Positions 8,334-17,055 are shown, counted from the first letter of the stretch. The stretch is DNA of 64,000 bases from Bacillota bacterium (GCA_023415825.1 JAEZJF010000013.1:124001-188000); one strand, 5' to 3'. The notes: a model not told the origin generated them from the letters alone. Numbers and translations: made by a program.

Positions 8334-9025
8334 CTGAATACCTCCCTGAACAAAGCGTCAACTGATTTACCGTTCTGATCCCTAATGTCGTCAACCGTGG
8401 AGGTCAAGACAACTTGGCCATCTTTAATGAAGATAACATGATCGAGGATCTTTTCAATATCAGAGATGAGATGTGTGGAGATGATCACTGTTGCCTTTTC
8501 GTTATAATTATTGATAATGGTTTCAAGTATATAATCACGGGCTGCAGGATCAACGCCGCCAATAGGCTCATCTAATAGGTAAAGCTCTGCCTCACGGCTC
8601 ATGACCAAAATAAGCTGAACTTTTTCCTTGGTACCCTTGGACATGGTTTTAAGCCTGTCATTGGGGTTGATATTGAGCTTTTTGAGCATATCATAGGCTT
8701 TTTCGGATTTAAAATCATCATAGAAGTCTTTAAAGAACTCAATGATCTGATGAACGCGCATCCAGTCATTTAAATAAGTCTTCTCGGGTAGGTAGGAAAC
8801 AATTTTCCTGGTCTCGATACCCGGCTTTTTTCCATCAATGAGGATTTCACCCATTGTGGGTGTCAAGAGGCCATTGGCAAGCTTGATAAAGGTAGTTTTT
8901 CCGCTCCCGTTAGGGCCTAAGAGTCCAATAATATTGCCGTGTTTAAGATTTAAGTTAATGCCGGATAAAGCCTGAGACCTTCCAAAGGCTTTGGTTAGAT
9001 TTCTGCATTCCAGAATGGCATTCAT
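8327..9025 (-). CDS. ABC transporter ATP-binding protein
   Basis: A 232-residue nucleotide-binding subunit. Walker A is GLLGPNGSGKTTFIKL, Walker B LYLLDEPIGGVDP, and the H-loop lies in ISTHLISD. The signature region reads TMSKGTKEKVQL instead of the classical LSGGQ, as is common for YtrB-like ATPases paired with GntR regulators. It energises the downstream permease. Its ATG overlaps the stop of the regulator gene (ATGA), so translation is probably coupled. Confidence 0.93.
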   Translation of the reverse strand: MNAILECRNLTKAFGRSQALSGINLNLKHGNIIGLLGPNGSGKTTFIKLANGLLTPTMGEILIDGKKPGIETRKIVSYLPEKTYLNDWMRVHQIIEFFKDFYDDFKSEKAYDMLKKLNINPNDRLKTMSKGTKEKVQLILVMSREAELYLLDEPIGGVDPAARDYILETIINNYNEKATVIISTHLISDIEKILDHVIFIKDGQVVLTSTVDDIRDQNGKSVDALFREVFRC

Positions 9026-9393
9026 TTATTCATCTCCTCCAACATACTGGTGATAAGGGCAAGAGTCTCTTGCTTTTCAAAACCCAGCAGCTTCATTTTT
9101 TCAAGAAATTCTAGAACTTGTTCTTGGGCTACTTTCTTCTTGGCCAGTTTAATCATATTCGCATCCTCCGTTATAGATCGCCCGCTGGTTCGGTGGGTAA
9201 ATATCAGGCCATCTTCCTCCAGCTTGGCTAAGGCTCTTTGCATTGTGTTAGGATTTACCGAGGCCTCTTGAGCCATATCACGAACCGAGGCTAGTTTGGA
9301 GCCCAAGGGGTATGCGCCTGAAAATATCTTCAACTCAATTTGCTCGATTAACTGGGTATAGATGGGTCTGTCTGGTTTTAAATCCCATGGCAT
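9022..9393 (-). CDS. GntR family transcriptional regulator, YtrA subfamily
   Basis: A 123-residue protein with an N-terminal winged helix (IYTQLIEQIELKIFSGAY, LASVRDMAQEASVNPNTMQRAL, LEEDGLIF) and a short C-terminal tail with no large ligand domain, which defines the YtrA group. The start is the ATG at 9393 because GAGGAG lies just upstream. A start 21 bases earlier has no such site. It probably represses its own operon by binding the palindromes that overlap the promoter at 9407-9463. Confidence 0.92.
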   Translation of the reverse strand: MPWDLKPDRPIYTQLIEQIELKIFSGAYPLGSKLASVRDMAQEASVNPNTMQRALAKLEEDGLIFTHRTSGRSITEDANMIKLAKKKVAQEQVLEFLEKMKLLGFEKQETLALITSMLEEMNK

Positions 9394-9406
9394 GGTATCA
9401 CTCCTC

Positions 9407-9463
9407 TGTATCATTGTATTAAGTGCTTAACACAATGATACAATTATTGTATCTGTATGTCAA
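9407..9463 (-). promoter_or_regulatory. Promoter and palindromic operator of the GntR-ABC operon
   Basis: On the minus strand TTGACA (9463-9458) and TATCAT (9440-9435) are 17 bp apart. A 36-bp near-perfect palindrome (9407-9442) has arms TGTATCATTGT and ACAATGATACA around TTAAG-TG-CTTAA. A second palindrome GATACAATTATTGTATC (9437-9453) shares its edge and fills the spacer. The arrangement suits autorepression by the GntR protein encoded next to it. Confidence 0.8.
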
Positions 9464-9646
9464 GTTTTTTTATAGCTTGATATGTAAGTCTAATTGCTTT
9501 ATACAACTGAATGCTTTGCATTGGGAACAAATGTTTGGTAAAATAGAGGCGGTAATTTTATTTATTACAATTCCATTTCAATTAAAAAAATGGAATGATA
9601 TATGCAGAATTTTCCCCTGGTTTGGACACTATAATCTCGGAGTTAC

Positions 9647-9668
9647 TATTCAGAACGATGTCTGAATA
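9647..9668 (+). other. Short inverted repeat before the exported-protein gene
   Basis: TATTCAGA and TCTGAATA pair around ACGATG, about 20 bases before the ribosome-binding site of the next gene. Its role is unknown. The stretch 9464-9704 otherwise shows no gene. Confidence 0.35.
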
Positions 9669-9704
9669 ATAACCGGAAGACTTACCAAGGGAGGATTTGA
9701 TGCA

Positions 9705-10310
9705 ATGAGTAAAAAGATTGTGGTATCATTATTAAGTATTTTTCTTTTGATCGGCCTCATTATGGCCACAGTGAACCCGAGTACGGTTATGGCCATAGTA
9801 GGGCTGTCAAGCCTTGATGTGAATGCTCTCGAAAAGGCCCAAGCCGATACGGTCAAAAACCTTAAGGCTGAGTTGAGCGATATGGCTCAGAATATGGGCA
9901 GCAGCACGAAAAAGACTTATGAATCAGATGATGAGGCAGTGGTTTTTAATATCTCGAAAAGCAGTCAGGATGTTTCGGTCAGCATTGAATTTGACGGAAG
10001 CTTACTGCCAGAAATGAACTACAAAGATATAGGCAAAGTGATTAAAGTCGCCCAGGGCTACTTGAAACCCGTCTTTAGTGAAAAGCAAGCCATTGGGCTG
10101 TGCGGACTTCTCATAGGTGATGCCTACGCCCAGTACAAAAAGGGAAAAGTCCTGATTAATATAGCAAAAGAATATGAGGGGATTACCATAAAATGCTCGG
10201 GTGATATAGATGCAGGCCGGGGAACAGTAATCCTGAAAAGTACACTAGGAGTGAGACAATGTCAGCCAAACAAAAGCAAAACTACGGAAATGAAAGCATT
10301 ACCTCTCTAA
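9705..10310 (+). CDS. Exported or membrane-anchored hypothetical protein
   Basis: A 201-residue protein with a basic N-terminus and a hydrophobic segment (residues 5-32) that looks like a signal peptide or anchor. A polar region without a recognised domain follows. GGGAGG lies ten bases before the ATG. Its 3' end overlaps the start of the topoisomerase B gene by 52 bases in another frame. This is unusually long for translational coupling, and the last 17 residues (rich in Lys, Thr and Gln) are encoded by the other gene's start region. A recent frame change near the end is possible. Function unknown. Confidence 0.7.
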   Translation: MSKKIVVSLLSIFLLIGLIMATVNPSTVMAIVGLSSLDVNALEKAQADTVKNLKAELSDMAQNMGSSTKKTYESDDEAVVFNISKSSQDVSVSIEFDGSLLPEMNYKDIGKVIKVAQGYLKPVFSEKQAIGLCGLLIGDAYAQYKKGKVLINIAKEYEGITIKCSGDIDAGRGTVILKSTLGVRQCQPNKSKTTEMKALPL

Positions 10311-12238
10311 AAGGCGCCGATCGTGTTCGTCTGAGACCGGCTGTAATCTTTGGCTCAGATGGGCTTGAGGGATGCCAGCATTCCTTCTTCGAAATCCTAT
10401 CCAATTCTATTGATGAAGCCCGGGAAGGACATGGAAAGCTCATTCGAGTAATTCGTCACAAGGATTTTTCCATTACCATCGAAGATCAGGGTCGTGGTAT
10501 TCCTGTGGATTATAACACCAAGGAAGAGCGCTACAATTGGGAATTGGTTTTTTGTGAGCTCTATGCCGGCGGAAAGTATGCCAACAATACCGGTGAAAAC
10601 TATGAGTTTGCATTGGGCCTCAACGGCCTTGGTTCTTGCGCCACCCAGTACAGCTCAGAATTCATGGATGTGACGGTTTACCGTGATGGGTATAAATACG
10701 AGCTTCATTTTGAGCACGGCAACAACATTGACGGTCTTAAGAAAACCAAGTTCAATTATGAGCATACCGGTACCGTCCAAACCTGGAAGCCCGATCGAGA
10801 GGTTTTTACTGAAATAAAAATCCCGGTTGAATATTTCCGAGATATTCTAAAAAGGCAGGCGGTTGTCAACGCCGGCCTGGTCTTTGAATTGACCGATGAG
10901 GAAACAGGAAGCACAGAAACCTTTCTTTATGAAAATGGCATCGTGGACTATGTCAATGAACTCAATAGCGAGAAGGGCATTACTGCCCCTCGCTTTTTTG
11001 AGGGCTCCGCTCATGGACGGGACCGTGAGGACAAGCCCGAGTACAAGGTTAAGATGCAAATTGCCTTTTGCTTTAATAATGAAATGAATACCCTTGAATA
11101 CTATCATAATTCCAGCTGGCTGGAGTATGGGGGTGCTCCCGACAAGGCGGTCAGGACAGCTTTTATCAACGAGCTGGATAAGTATTTAAAAAACAATAAC
11201 AAATACAATAAAAATGAGAATAAAATTACCTTTAATGATATTGAGGATAGTCTGATTCTTATTACCAATACCTTTTCAACCATGACCAGCTATGAGAATC
11301 AAACCAAGAAGGCCATTAATAATAAGTTTATTCAAGAAGCCATCACTGACTTTTTACGGCAGCAGCTTGAAATTTATCTCATAGAAAATAAGGAAGAGGC
11401 CGAGAAAATCACAGGCCAGGTATTGATCAATAAAAGGAGCCGCGAATCGGCAGAAAAAGCAAGAATTGATGTAAAGAAAAAGCTTGGCAGTGCCATGGAT
11501 ATTTCCAGCCGGGTCAAAAAATTTGTGGATTGCCGAAGTAAAGACATCTCCAAACGTGAGATTTATATTGTGGAAGGCGATTCAGCCCTTGGTTCGGTAA
11601 AAATGGGCCGGGACAGTGATTTTCAAGCCATTATGCCTGTTCGTGGTAAAATCCTTAATTGCCTAAAGGCAGAATACGACAGCATTTTTAAAAGTGATAT
11701 TATTGTAGATTTGATTAAAGTGCTTGGATGTGGTATAGAGATACGGACCAAGCATAACAAGGATTTAAGCTCCTTTGACTATGAAAACCTGAGATGGGAT
11801 AAGATTATCATTTGTACCGATGCCGATGTAGACGGCTATCAGATCAGAACCTTGATATTAGCCATGCTTTATCGACTGGTACCAACCCTAATCGAAAGGG
11901 GAAGGGTCTACATAGCCGAGTCTCCGCTTTTTGAGATAAGTGCCAAGGATAAGACTTATTTTGCCTATACTGAACCGGAAAAAGCAGAAATTATGGATAA
12001 AATGAAAGGCCAAAAGGTAACCATTCAACGTTCAAAAGGCTTGGGTGAAAACGATCCGGAGATGATGTGGACCACCACCATGAACCCGGAGACCCGTCGC
12101 CTCATCAAGGTCATGCCCGATGACATTGAGCAAACCCAAAAGTTTTTTGATCTTTTATTAGGCGACAACCTCCAAGGGCGTAAGGACTTTATTGCTGAGC
12201 ACGGCCATGAGTACATGGAACTCATAGATGTAAGCTAG
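10259..12238 (+). CDS. Divergent type IIA DNA topoisomerase, subunit B (GyrB/ParE-like)
   Basis: A 659-residue protein with the GHKL ATPase motifs FEILSNSIDEA (Glu45, Asn49), IEDQGRGIPVD and YAGGKYANN...LGLNGLGS, where canonical enzymes have GLHGVG. The TOPRIM domain has EGDSALGS near residue 439 and DADVDG near 521, followed by the KGLGE and TTMNPETR motifs. It should form an A2B2 enzyme with the adjacent subunit A and pass DNA strands using ATP. The divergence suggests a paralogue rather than the housekeeping gyrase, which normally sits near dnaA. AGGAG precedes the ATG. Confidence 0.92.
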   Translation: MSAKQKQNYGNESITSLKGADRVRLRPAVIFGSDGLEGCQHSFFEILSNSIDEAREGHGKLIRVIRHKDFSITIEDQGRGIPVDYNTKEERYNWELVFCELYAGGKYANNTGENYEFALGLNGLGSCATQYSSEFMDVTVYRDGYKYELHFEHGNNIDGLKKTKFNYEHTGTVQTWKPDREVFTEIKIPVEYFRDILKRQAVVNAGLVFELTDEETGSTETFLYENGIVDYVNELNSEKGITAPRFFEGSAHGRDREDKPEYKVKMQIAFCFNNEMNTLEYYHNSSWLEYGGAPDKAVRTAFINELDKYLKNNNKYNKNENKITFNDIEDSLILITNTFSTMTSYENQTKKAINNKFIQEAITDFLRQQLEIYLIENKEEAEKITGQVLINKRSRESAEKARIDVKKKLGSAMDISSRVKKFVDCRSKDISKREIYIVEGDSALGSVKMGRDSDFQAIMPVRGKILNCLKAEYDSIFKSDIIVDLIKVLGCGIEIRTKHNKDLSSFDYENLRWDKIIICTDADVDGYQIRTLILAMLYRLVPTLIERGRVYIAESPLFEISAKDKTYFAYTEPEKAEIMDKMKGQKVTIQRSKGLGENDPEMMWTTTMNPETRRLIKVMPDDIEQTQKFFDLLLGDNLQGRKDFIAEHGHEYMELIDVS

Positions 12239-12266
12239 GAGTCAAGGTGACGGTTCTTCTGACTCC
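12238..12266 (+). other. Small hairpin between the two topoisomerase genes
   Basis: GGAGTCA and TGACTCC form a 7-bp stem around a 15-base loop, starting at the last base of the B-subunit stop codon. No T-run follows, so it is unlikely to be a terminator. Confidence 0.35.
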
Positions 12267-12302
12267 ACCTTTAATAACTTATAAAGGAGTACATCAATAA
12301 CT

Positions 12303-14489
12303 ATGCAGGGCAAACATATCGAACAACGCATTGTTGATACATTGAAAGTTAATTATATGCCATATGCCATGAGCGTCATCGTATCCCGTGCCATTCCGGA
12401 GATTGATGGCCTCAAACCCTCTCATCGGAAGCTTCTATATACTATGTATAAAATGGGGCTCTTGAAGGGGCACAAAACAAAATCCGCAAATGTGGTCGGC
12501 CAGACCATGAAGCTCAATCCCCATGGCGATATGGCCATTTATGAGACCATGGTGCGTCTTACTTCTGGCAACATGTCCCTCTTGCATCCGCTTGTTGAAT
12601 CCAAGGGTAATATGGGCCGTGTTTATTCACGGGATATGCGTTTTGCCGCACCTCGATACACGGAGGCCAAGCTGGCTGACATCTGCGAGGAAATTTTTCA
12701 GGATATCGATAAGGATACGGTGGACTTTGCCGACAACTACGACGGCACCATGAAAGAGCCCGTACTCCTGCCTACGGCTTTCCCCAACATTCTGGTTAAT
12801 CCCAACCAGGGTATTGCCGTCGGTATGGCCAGTAATATTTGCAGCTTTAATCTCAAAGAGGTGTGTGAAGCAACCATCGCTTACATAAAAAACGATGACA
12901 TTGAGTTGATGCAGTATTTGAAGGCGCCTGATTTTTCCACAGGGGGCCAGCTTATCTTAAATGAAAACGAGATGCAGAAGATATATTCCACAGGGCGTGG
13001 CTCATTTAAGCTGCGGGCTAAATATCGTTTTGATAAAGCGAATAGCTGCATTGAGGTCTTTGAAATCCCCTACACCACTTCAACTGAGGCTATTATTGAG
13101 GCCGTTGCCGGCATTATTAAGGAAAGCAAGATCAAGGATATCACCGACATACGGGATGAAACCGACCTTGAAGGACTGAAAATTACCATTGACATCAAGC
13201 GTAATTCGGATGTTGACGGAATTATGAACAGACTCTTTAAGCTTACTCCCCTTCAGGACAGCTTCGGTTGTAATTTTAATATGCTCATTGACCAAAAGCC
13301 AATGGTGTTGGGAGTGGCCGCTATTCTGGACCATTGGATACAGTTCCGCATGGCCTGCATCCGCAGAAAATCCGAGTTTGACATTAAGAAGAAGAGTGAA
13401 AGGCTTCATCTCCTGACGGGACTGTCTAAAATTCTTTTGGATATTGATAAAGCCATACGCCTCATTCGTAACACCGAGCAGGATGCCCAGGTTATACCGA
13501 ATCTTATGAAGGGCTTTACCATAGACCAGCCTCAGGCCGAATTCATAGCTGAAATCAAGCTTCGTAACCTTAACAGGGAATATATTTTAAAGCAGACTGC
13601 CGATATAGATAAGCTTAAGCATGAAATAGCCGATTTAAAGGACATTGTAGCCCACGACTCAAGGGTCCTGGATATCATCTGCACCCAGCTGGCTGAGATT
13701 TCAAAGCAATATGGAAAAGCAAGGCAGACGGAGATCATCAGTGAGCAGCATATCGAGGAAATCACCGAGGAGAATCTCATTGAAGATTACAATGTCCGCG
13801 TATTTCTTACCGACCATGGCTATATTAAAAAAATATCTCTGGTCTCGTTACGTTCTTCGGGAGAGCATAAGCTTAAAGAAGAAGATTTTATCATGCAGGA
13901 ATTGGAAACGCGTAACAAAGCAGAATTACTTCTTTTCTCCAATCGCTGTGTGGTCTATAAAATAAAAGTCCATGAACTTCCGGACGGCAAGGTGAGTATT
14001 TTGGGTGAATATCTCAATAATATTTTAAGCCTGGAGCCTGAAGAAAAGATTATCAAGATGCATGCAACCGACAATTTTACCGGGTATATGCTCTTCGCCT
14101 ATGAAAACGGGAAAATAGCCAAAGTGCCGGTTTCCAGTTATGCCACCAAGACCAACCGGAAAAAGTTGACCAATGCATATAATGAAGAGTCTCCGCTTGT
14201 AGATATGTTCTTTCTGCAGGAGGACAAGGATTTTGTGGCCTATAGCAGTATAGATAAGGTGCTGGTTTTCAACACGATACAAATCAACCCCAAAACAACC
14301 CGCAATTCCCAAGGGGTTGGTGTGCTTAAATCAAAAAAAGGGAGCATTTTATGCAAGCTCAAGCCATTGGATGAGGATAGGCTTTCGGATCCTGATTACT
14401 ACAGGGCTAATATTCCTGCCATAGGCTGTTATCTCAAGGAAGATGATAAAGAAGACGTGCAAATTTCTTTAGGGATGATCGAAAAGTAA
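12303..14489 (+). CDS. Divergent type IIA DNA topoisomerase, subunit A (GyrA/ParC-like)
   Basis: A 728-residue protein with the breakage-reunion domain: YAMSVIVSRAIPEIDGLKPSHRK, NPHGDMAIYETMVRL and MRFAAPRYTEAKL, in which Tyr119 should form the covalent bond with DNA. It is shorter than typical GyrA (about 800-850). The C-terminal region keeps some propeller-like repeats but shows no QRRGGRG GyrA box, so wrapping-driven negative supercoiling is not expected and a decatenase or relaxase role is more likely (inference). The last codons (GMIEK, stop) lie inside a dispersed repeat that continues beyond the gene. Confidence 0.92.
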   Translation: MQGKHIEQRIVDTLKVNYMPYAMSVIVSRAIPEIDGLKPSHRKLLYTMYKMGLLKGHKTKSANVVGQTMKLNPHGDMAIYETMVRLTSGNMSLLHPLVESKGNMGRVYSRDMRFAAPRYTEAKLADICEEIFQDIDKDTVDFADNYDGTMKEPVLLPTAFPNILVNPNQGIAVGMASNICSFNLKEVCEATIAYIKNDDIELMQYLKAPDFSTGGQLILNENEMQKIYSTGRGSFKLRAKYRFDKANSCIEVFEIPYTTSTEAIIEAVAGIIKESKIKDITDIRDETDLEGLKITIDIKRNSDVDGIMNRLFKLTPLQDSFGCNFNMLIDQKPMVLGVAAILDHWIQFRMACIRRKSEFDIKKKSERLHLLTGLSKILLDIDKAIRLIRNTEQDAQVIPNLMKGFTIDQPQAEFIAEIKLRNLNREYILKQTADIDKLKHEIADLKDIVAHDSRVLDIICTQLAEISKQYGKARQTEIISEQHIEEITEENLIEDYNVRVFLTDHGYIKKISLVSLRSSGEHKLKEEDFIMQELETRNKAELLLFSNRCVVYKIKVHELPDGKVSILGEYLNNILSLEPEEKIIKMHATDNFTGYMLFAYENGKIAKVPVSSYATKTNRKKLTNAYNEESPLVDMFFLQEDKDFVAYSSIDKVLVFNTIQINPKTTRNSQGVGVLKSKKGSILCKLKPLDEDRLSDPDYYRANIPAIGCYLKEDDKEDVQISLGMIEK

Positions 14490-14571
14490 CTTCCGATAAA
14501 TTTTCCGGCAAAGACAGAAGAATTGCATATACTTTGCCGGAAGAATCGGAACTTATTTCGATTGCTCCTTA
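14471..14571 (-). repeat. Dispersed repeat family 1, copy 2 (inverted), overlapping the end of the topoisomerase A gene
   Basis: Read on the minus strand it runs from AAGGAGCAATCGAAAT to TTTTCGATCATCCCT with the GTTCCGAT and ATCGGAAGTT arms. Inside, TTCCGGCAAAG and CTTTGCCGGAA form an 11-bp stem. The plus-strand start AGGGATGATCGAAAAG lies within the coding sequence and supplies its last five codons and the adjoining stop. Confidence 0.7.
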
Positions 14572-14657
14572 GGTGACTTCCCACACAAAAGGTAAAAAAT
14601 AAAAAAATCTTCCTCGTGAGTCAGACAATAGTTGAGGTTGCCTGTATTCAATCATGT

Positions 14658-14689
14658 ATGCAACAAAGCGTATTTGCGCTTTGTTGCAT
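14658..14689 (+). promoter_or_regulatory. Perfect 13-bp hairpin directly before the ECF sigma ribosome-binding site
   Basis: ATGCAACAAAGCG (14658-14670) and CGCTTTGTTGCAT (14677-14689) pair perfectly around TATTTG. AGGAGG begins eight bases later. No T-run follows, so a translation-control structure, RNA-protein site or DNA operator is more likely than a terminator. Confidence 0.55.
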
Positions 14690-14708
14690 GAGAGCAGGAG
14701 GTGTACTG

Positions 14709-15308
14709 ATGGAGGACATTGTCCAGATCAGAAAGTGTTTGGCTGGGCAACGCGAGGCTTTTGAAGCTTTAGTGACAAAATACAAAAACCTGGTGTTCAG
14801 CATTGCATTAAACACGCTCTCCAATAAGAATGATGCGGCGGATGCTACGCAGGAGGTTTTCCTGAAGGCCTGGGCAAACCTTTCTAAGTACAATGCGGAA
14901 TTCAGTTTTAAAACGTGGATAGCAAAAATCACTGTCAATCACTGCATTAATGTCAACCAAAAAAACAGGCGGGTAACGGTTTGGAATGAAGAGGAGATGG
15001 AGAAGGTGGTTTCAGATGTCGGCTGTCCGGAGGAGACCTTATTGATCCATGAACGGCGGGATGCAGTCAAGAAAGCCGTTGAAAGCCTGCCTGAGATGTA
15101 CCGGATTGTTATACAGCTCTATCATCAGCAGTCTATGACATACGAAGAAATCTGCAGTATTACAGGGCATCCCATGAGTATTGTAAAAAACAGAATCTAT
15201 CGGGCCCGCAAGCTACTTGCCGAGAAGTTGAGCGCATATCAGAACAGAATATCGCAAGCAACGGATAAGGAGGGAAAAGCATGGATTGCTGTCAAGCATG
15301 GAACTTAA
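14709..15308 (+). CDS. ECF-type RNA polymerase sigma factor
   Basis: A 199-residue sigma-70 family protein. Region 2 covers about residues 15-85 (EAFEALVTKYKNLVFSIA, DATQEVFLKAW, FKTWIAKITVNHCIN). Region 4 covers about 125-185 (LPEMYRIVIQLYHQQSMTYEEI, IVKNRIYRARKLL). No region 1 or 3 is present. The longer frame upstream is rejected because AGGAGG sits just before ATG 14709 and the family starts there. It overlaps the anti-sigma gene by 28 bases and probably activates this operon when released by an envelope signal. Confidence 0.94.
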   Translation: MEDIVQIRKCLAGQREAFEALVTKYKNLVFSIALNTLSNKNDAADATQEVFLKAWANLSKYNAEFSFKTWIAKITVNHCINVNQKNRRVTVWNEEEMEKVVSDVGCPEETLLIHERRDAVKKAVESLPEMYRIVIQLYHQQSMTYEEICSITGHPMSIVKNRIYRARKLLAEKLSAYQNRISQATDKEGKAWIAVKHGT

Positions 15309-15811
15309 TGATGAAAAGCTTTGACCGGGAGAATTCTCAGGAAGCTGAAGGACAGCTTAAAGCACATTTGGACCTCTGTGAAGGGTGCAGAACGCAATAT
15401 GAAGTTCTAGCCGATGCCTTCAGCGAAATGCATGAATTAAATGATGTGGCCCCTCAAGATATGGAAATGCGCGTCATGCAGAAACTAGGGGAAATGAAGA
15501 AGGAAGAAAAAATACTTCTTCCTTTTGTGGCTGTTCCTCTCCTAATGCTTTTGTTCATTATCGCATATGGATTGTATCAAGCCGTGAGCATGGGTCCCAT
15601 AGCCCTTATAGACCAAATTGCCAAGGGGCTGACTGCAGCCTATAGAACCTCGCAAGCTGTTTTTATTGTTATACACTGGCTTTTCAGAACTTATTATATC
15701 ATGCAGGCTATCCTTGTACTCTTGATTTCCGGTGTGGTATATGGCATTTTTTCTTTGGTTATGAATTATCGTAAAGCAAGAAATCAATTTATTTGGAGGA
15801 TATCAAAATGA
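15281..15811 (+). CDS. Zinc-finger anti-sigma factor, membrane-bound
   Basis: A 176-residue protein. The N-terminal anti-sigma zinc finger shows His29, Cys33 and Cys36 (HLDLCEGC), with Cys3 and Cys4 as further possible ligands. Two hydrophobic segments follow (about 78-98 and 138-160). In this class the cytoplasmic finger domain holds the ECF sigma factor inactive until an extracytoplasmic signal triggers release. The start overlaps the sigma gene and has AAGGAGGG upstream. The stop overlaps the next ATG (ATGA). Confidence 0.9.
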   Translation: MDCCQAWNLMMKSFDRENSQEAEGQLKAHLDLCEGCRTQYEVLADAFSEMHELNDVAPQDMEMRVMQKLGEMKKEEKILLPFVAVPLLMLLFIIAYGLYQAVSMGPIALIDQIAKGLTAAYRTSQAVFIVIHWLFRTYYIMQAILVLLISGVVYGIFSLVMNYRKARNQFIWRISK

Positions 15812-17055
15812 AAAAACGTCTTATGATATCATGTTGTTTGATCCTCACCCTTATCCTGCTCTGTGGTACAATATTTGTTCTGGCTGCGGAGGAAAATCCT
15901 CTTGTTGGAGCAGGCGAGACACATGAGGGAGACTTTATTGGGTCAGGAACAACTGTTACGAATGACGGGTTAGTTGTGGGCGACATACTTGCCGTAGCTC
16001 AGACCCTCTCAGTCAGAGGGGATGTTGAAGGAGATATTATCGCAGGAGCTTTTGATATCAGTGTTAGCGGAAAGGTTGGCGGCAGTGTGCGGGTAGGCGG
16101 AAACAATGTTACTCTGGCCTCAACGATTAACCGCAATGTCATGGCGTTTGGCACAAATCTTGTAGTTGCCAAAAATACAGTTGTAAATCGGAATGCGTAC
16201 CTTTTTGGGAATGTCATCAAAGCGGAAGGTACTGTCTTGGGTAATACCGATATCTTTGGATCCAGCGTAACGGTGGGAGGCAGCTACCAAGGGAATGTAG
16301 TCATTCATGGCATGACCGAGGGAGCTTCATTTCAGCTTGCTCCTGGTACAATCATTAAAGGAAAGCTCACCTACAAGGGAGTTACTGAGTTCAAGGTTCC
16401 TTCGGATGTACAAGTGGGCAGCTACGAATTTGTTAAGATAAATCCGGTCAGTAAGGAACAGTTGAAGCCTCAATTCAATCTTTGGACCCTGGTAAAGGAA
16501 ATATTCACCATAATTATTTACTATCTTTTTGCTCTACTGCTATATAAGCTCTTTCCAAGGTTCTTTGTTCGCTCGGGTGATTTTATCGGCGCAAAGCCTT
16601 TATCTGCGGCCGGTATTGGTATTGCTACCCTAGGAAGCCTTGTGGGCGGCTTGCTGCTCTTGTTTATATTGCTTCTTCTGACCATTTTTATTCTGAAGGT
16701 ATCCGTCTCTTTCTTTGCAGGCTTTGTGTTTATCTTCATTGCGACACTGACCATTGTATTTGCCGATCTTCCTGTTTCACTGTGGCTTGGCACGATTATT
16801 TCAAGAAAGAACATGAGTGTTCCTGCAAGGCTGGCTATCGGGCTTACGTTTATTACCGTTATCAAATTAGCTCTGGATCTTTTGGGGAATATCCAAGTTA
16901 TCTCGACTTTAGCCGGTGTACTCTCTTTCCTGTTTAATGCCTTCATCTGGGTATTGGGTACGGGAGCGCTTCTGAGAATTATTTTCGACATCTTTAAATC
17001 AGCCAACCTCCAAGCTGATGCTGAGGAGACTGAGGTTGAACCCATAAGCTTCTAA
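15808..17055 (+). CDS. Membrane protein with bactofilin-like (polymer-forming) repeat domain
   Basis: A 415-residue protein: signal peptide (residues 1-25), then about 150 residues of short glycine- and valine-rich strands (VVGDILAVAQTLSVRGDVEG, GGSVRVGGNNVTLAS) of the right-handed beta-helix type seen in bactofilins. The C-terminal half has about five membrane segments. Such proteins are often called polymer-forming cytoskeletal proteins. Here the beta domain would lie outside the membrane. It is translationally coupled to the anti-sigma gene. Its place in the operon suggests it is a target, effector or sensor of that sigma system (inference). A start 15 bases upstream is less well placed relative to GGAGGA. 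Confidence 0.85.
   Translation: MKKRLMISCCLILTLILLCGTIFVLAAEENPLVGAGETHEGDFIGSGTTVTNDGLVVGDILAVAQTLSVRGDVEGDIIAGAFDISVSGKVGGSVRVGGNNVTLASTINRNVMAFGTNLVVAKNTVVNRNAYLFGNVIKAEGTVLGNTDIFGSSVTVGGSYQGNVVIHGMTEGASFQLAPGTIIKGKLTYKGVTEFKVPSDVQVGSYEFVKINPVSKEQLKPQFNLWTLVKEIFTIIIYYLFALLLYKLFPRFFVRSGDFIGAKPLSAAGIGIATLGSLVGGLLLLFILLLLTIFILKVSVSFFAGFVFIFIATLTIVFADLPVSLWLGTIISRKNMSVPARLAIGLTFITVIKLALDLLGNIQVISTLAGVLSFLFNAFIWVLGTGALLRIIFDIFKSANLQADAEETEVEPISF

Noticed and set aside
9423..9665. 80-residue plus-strand ORF upstream of the exported protein gene
   Set aside because: It begins within the GntR operator region, has no ribosome-binding site and reads as random hydrophobic sequence.
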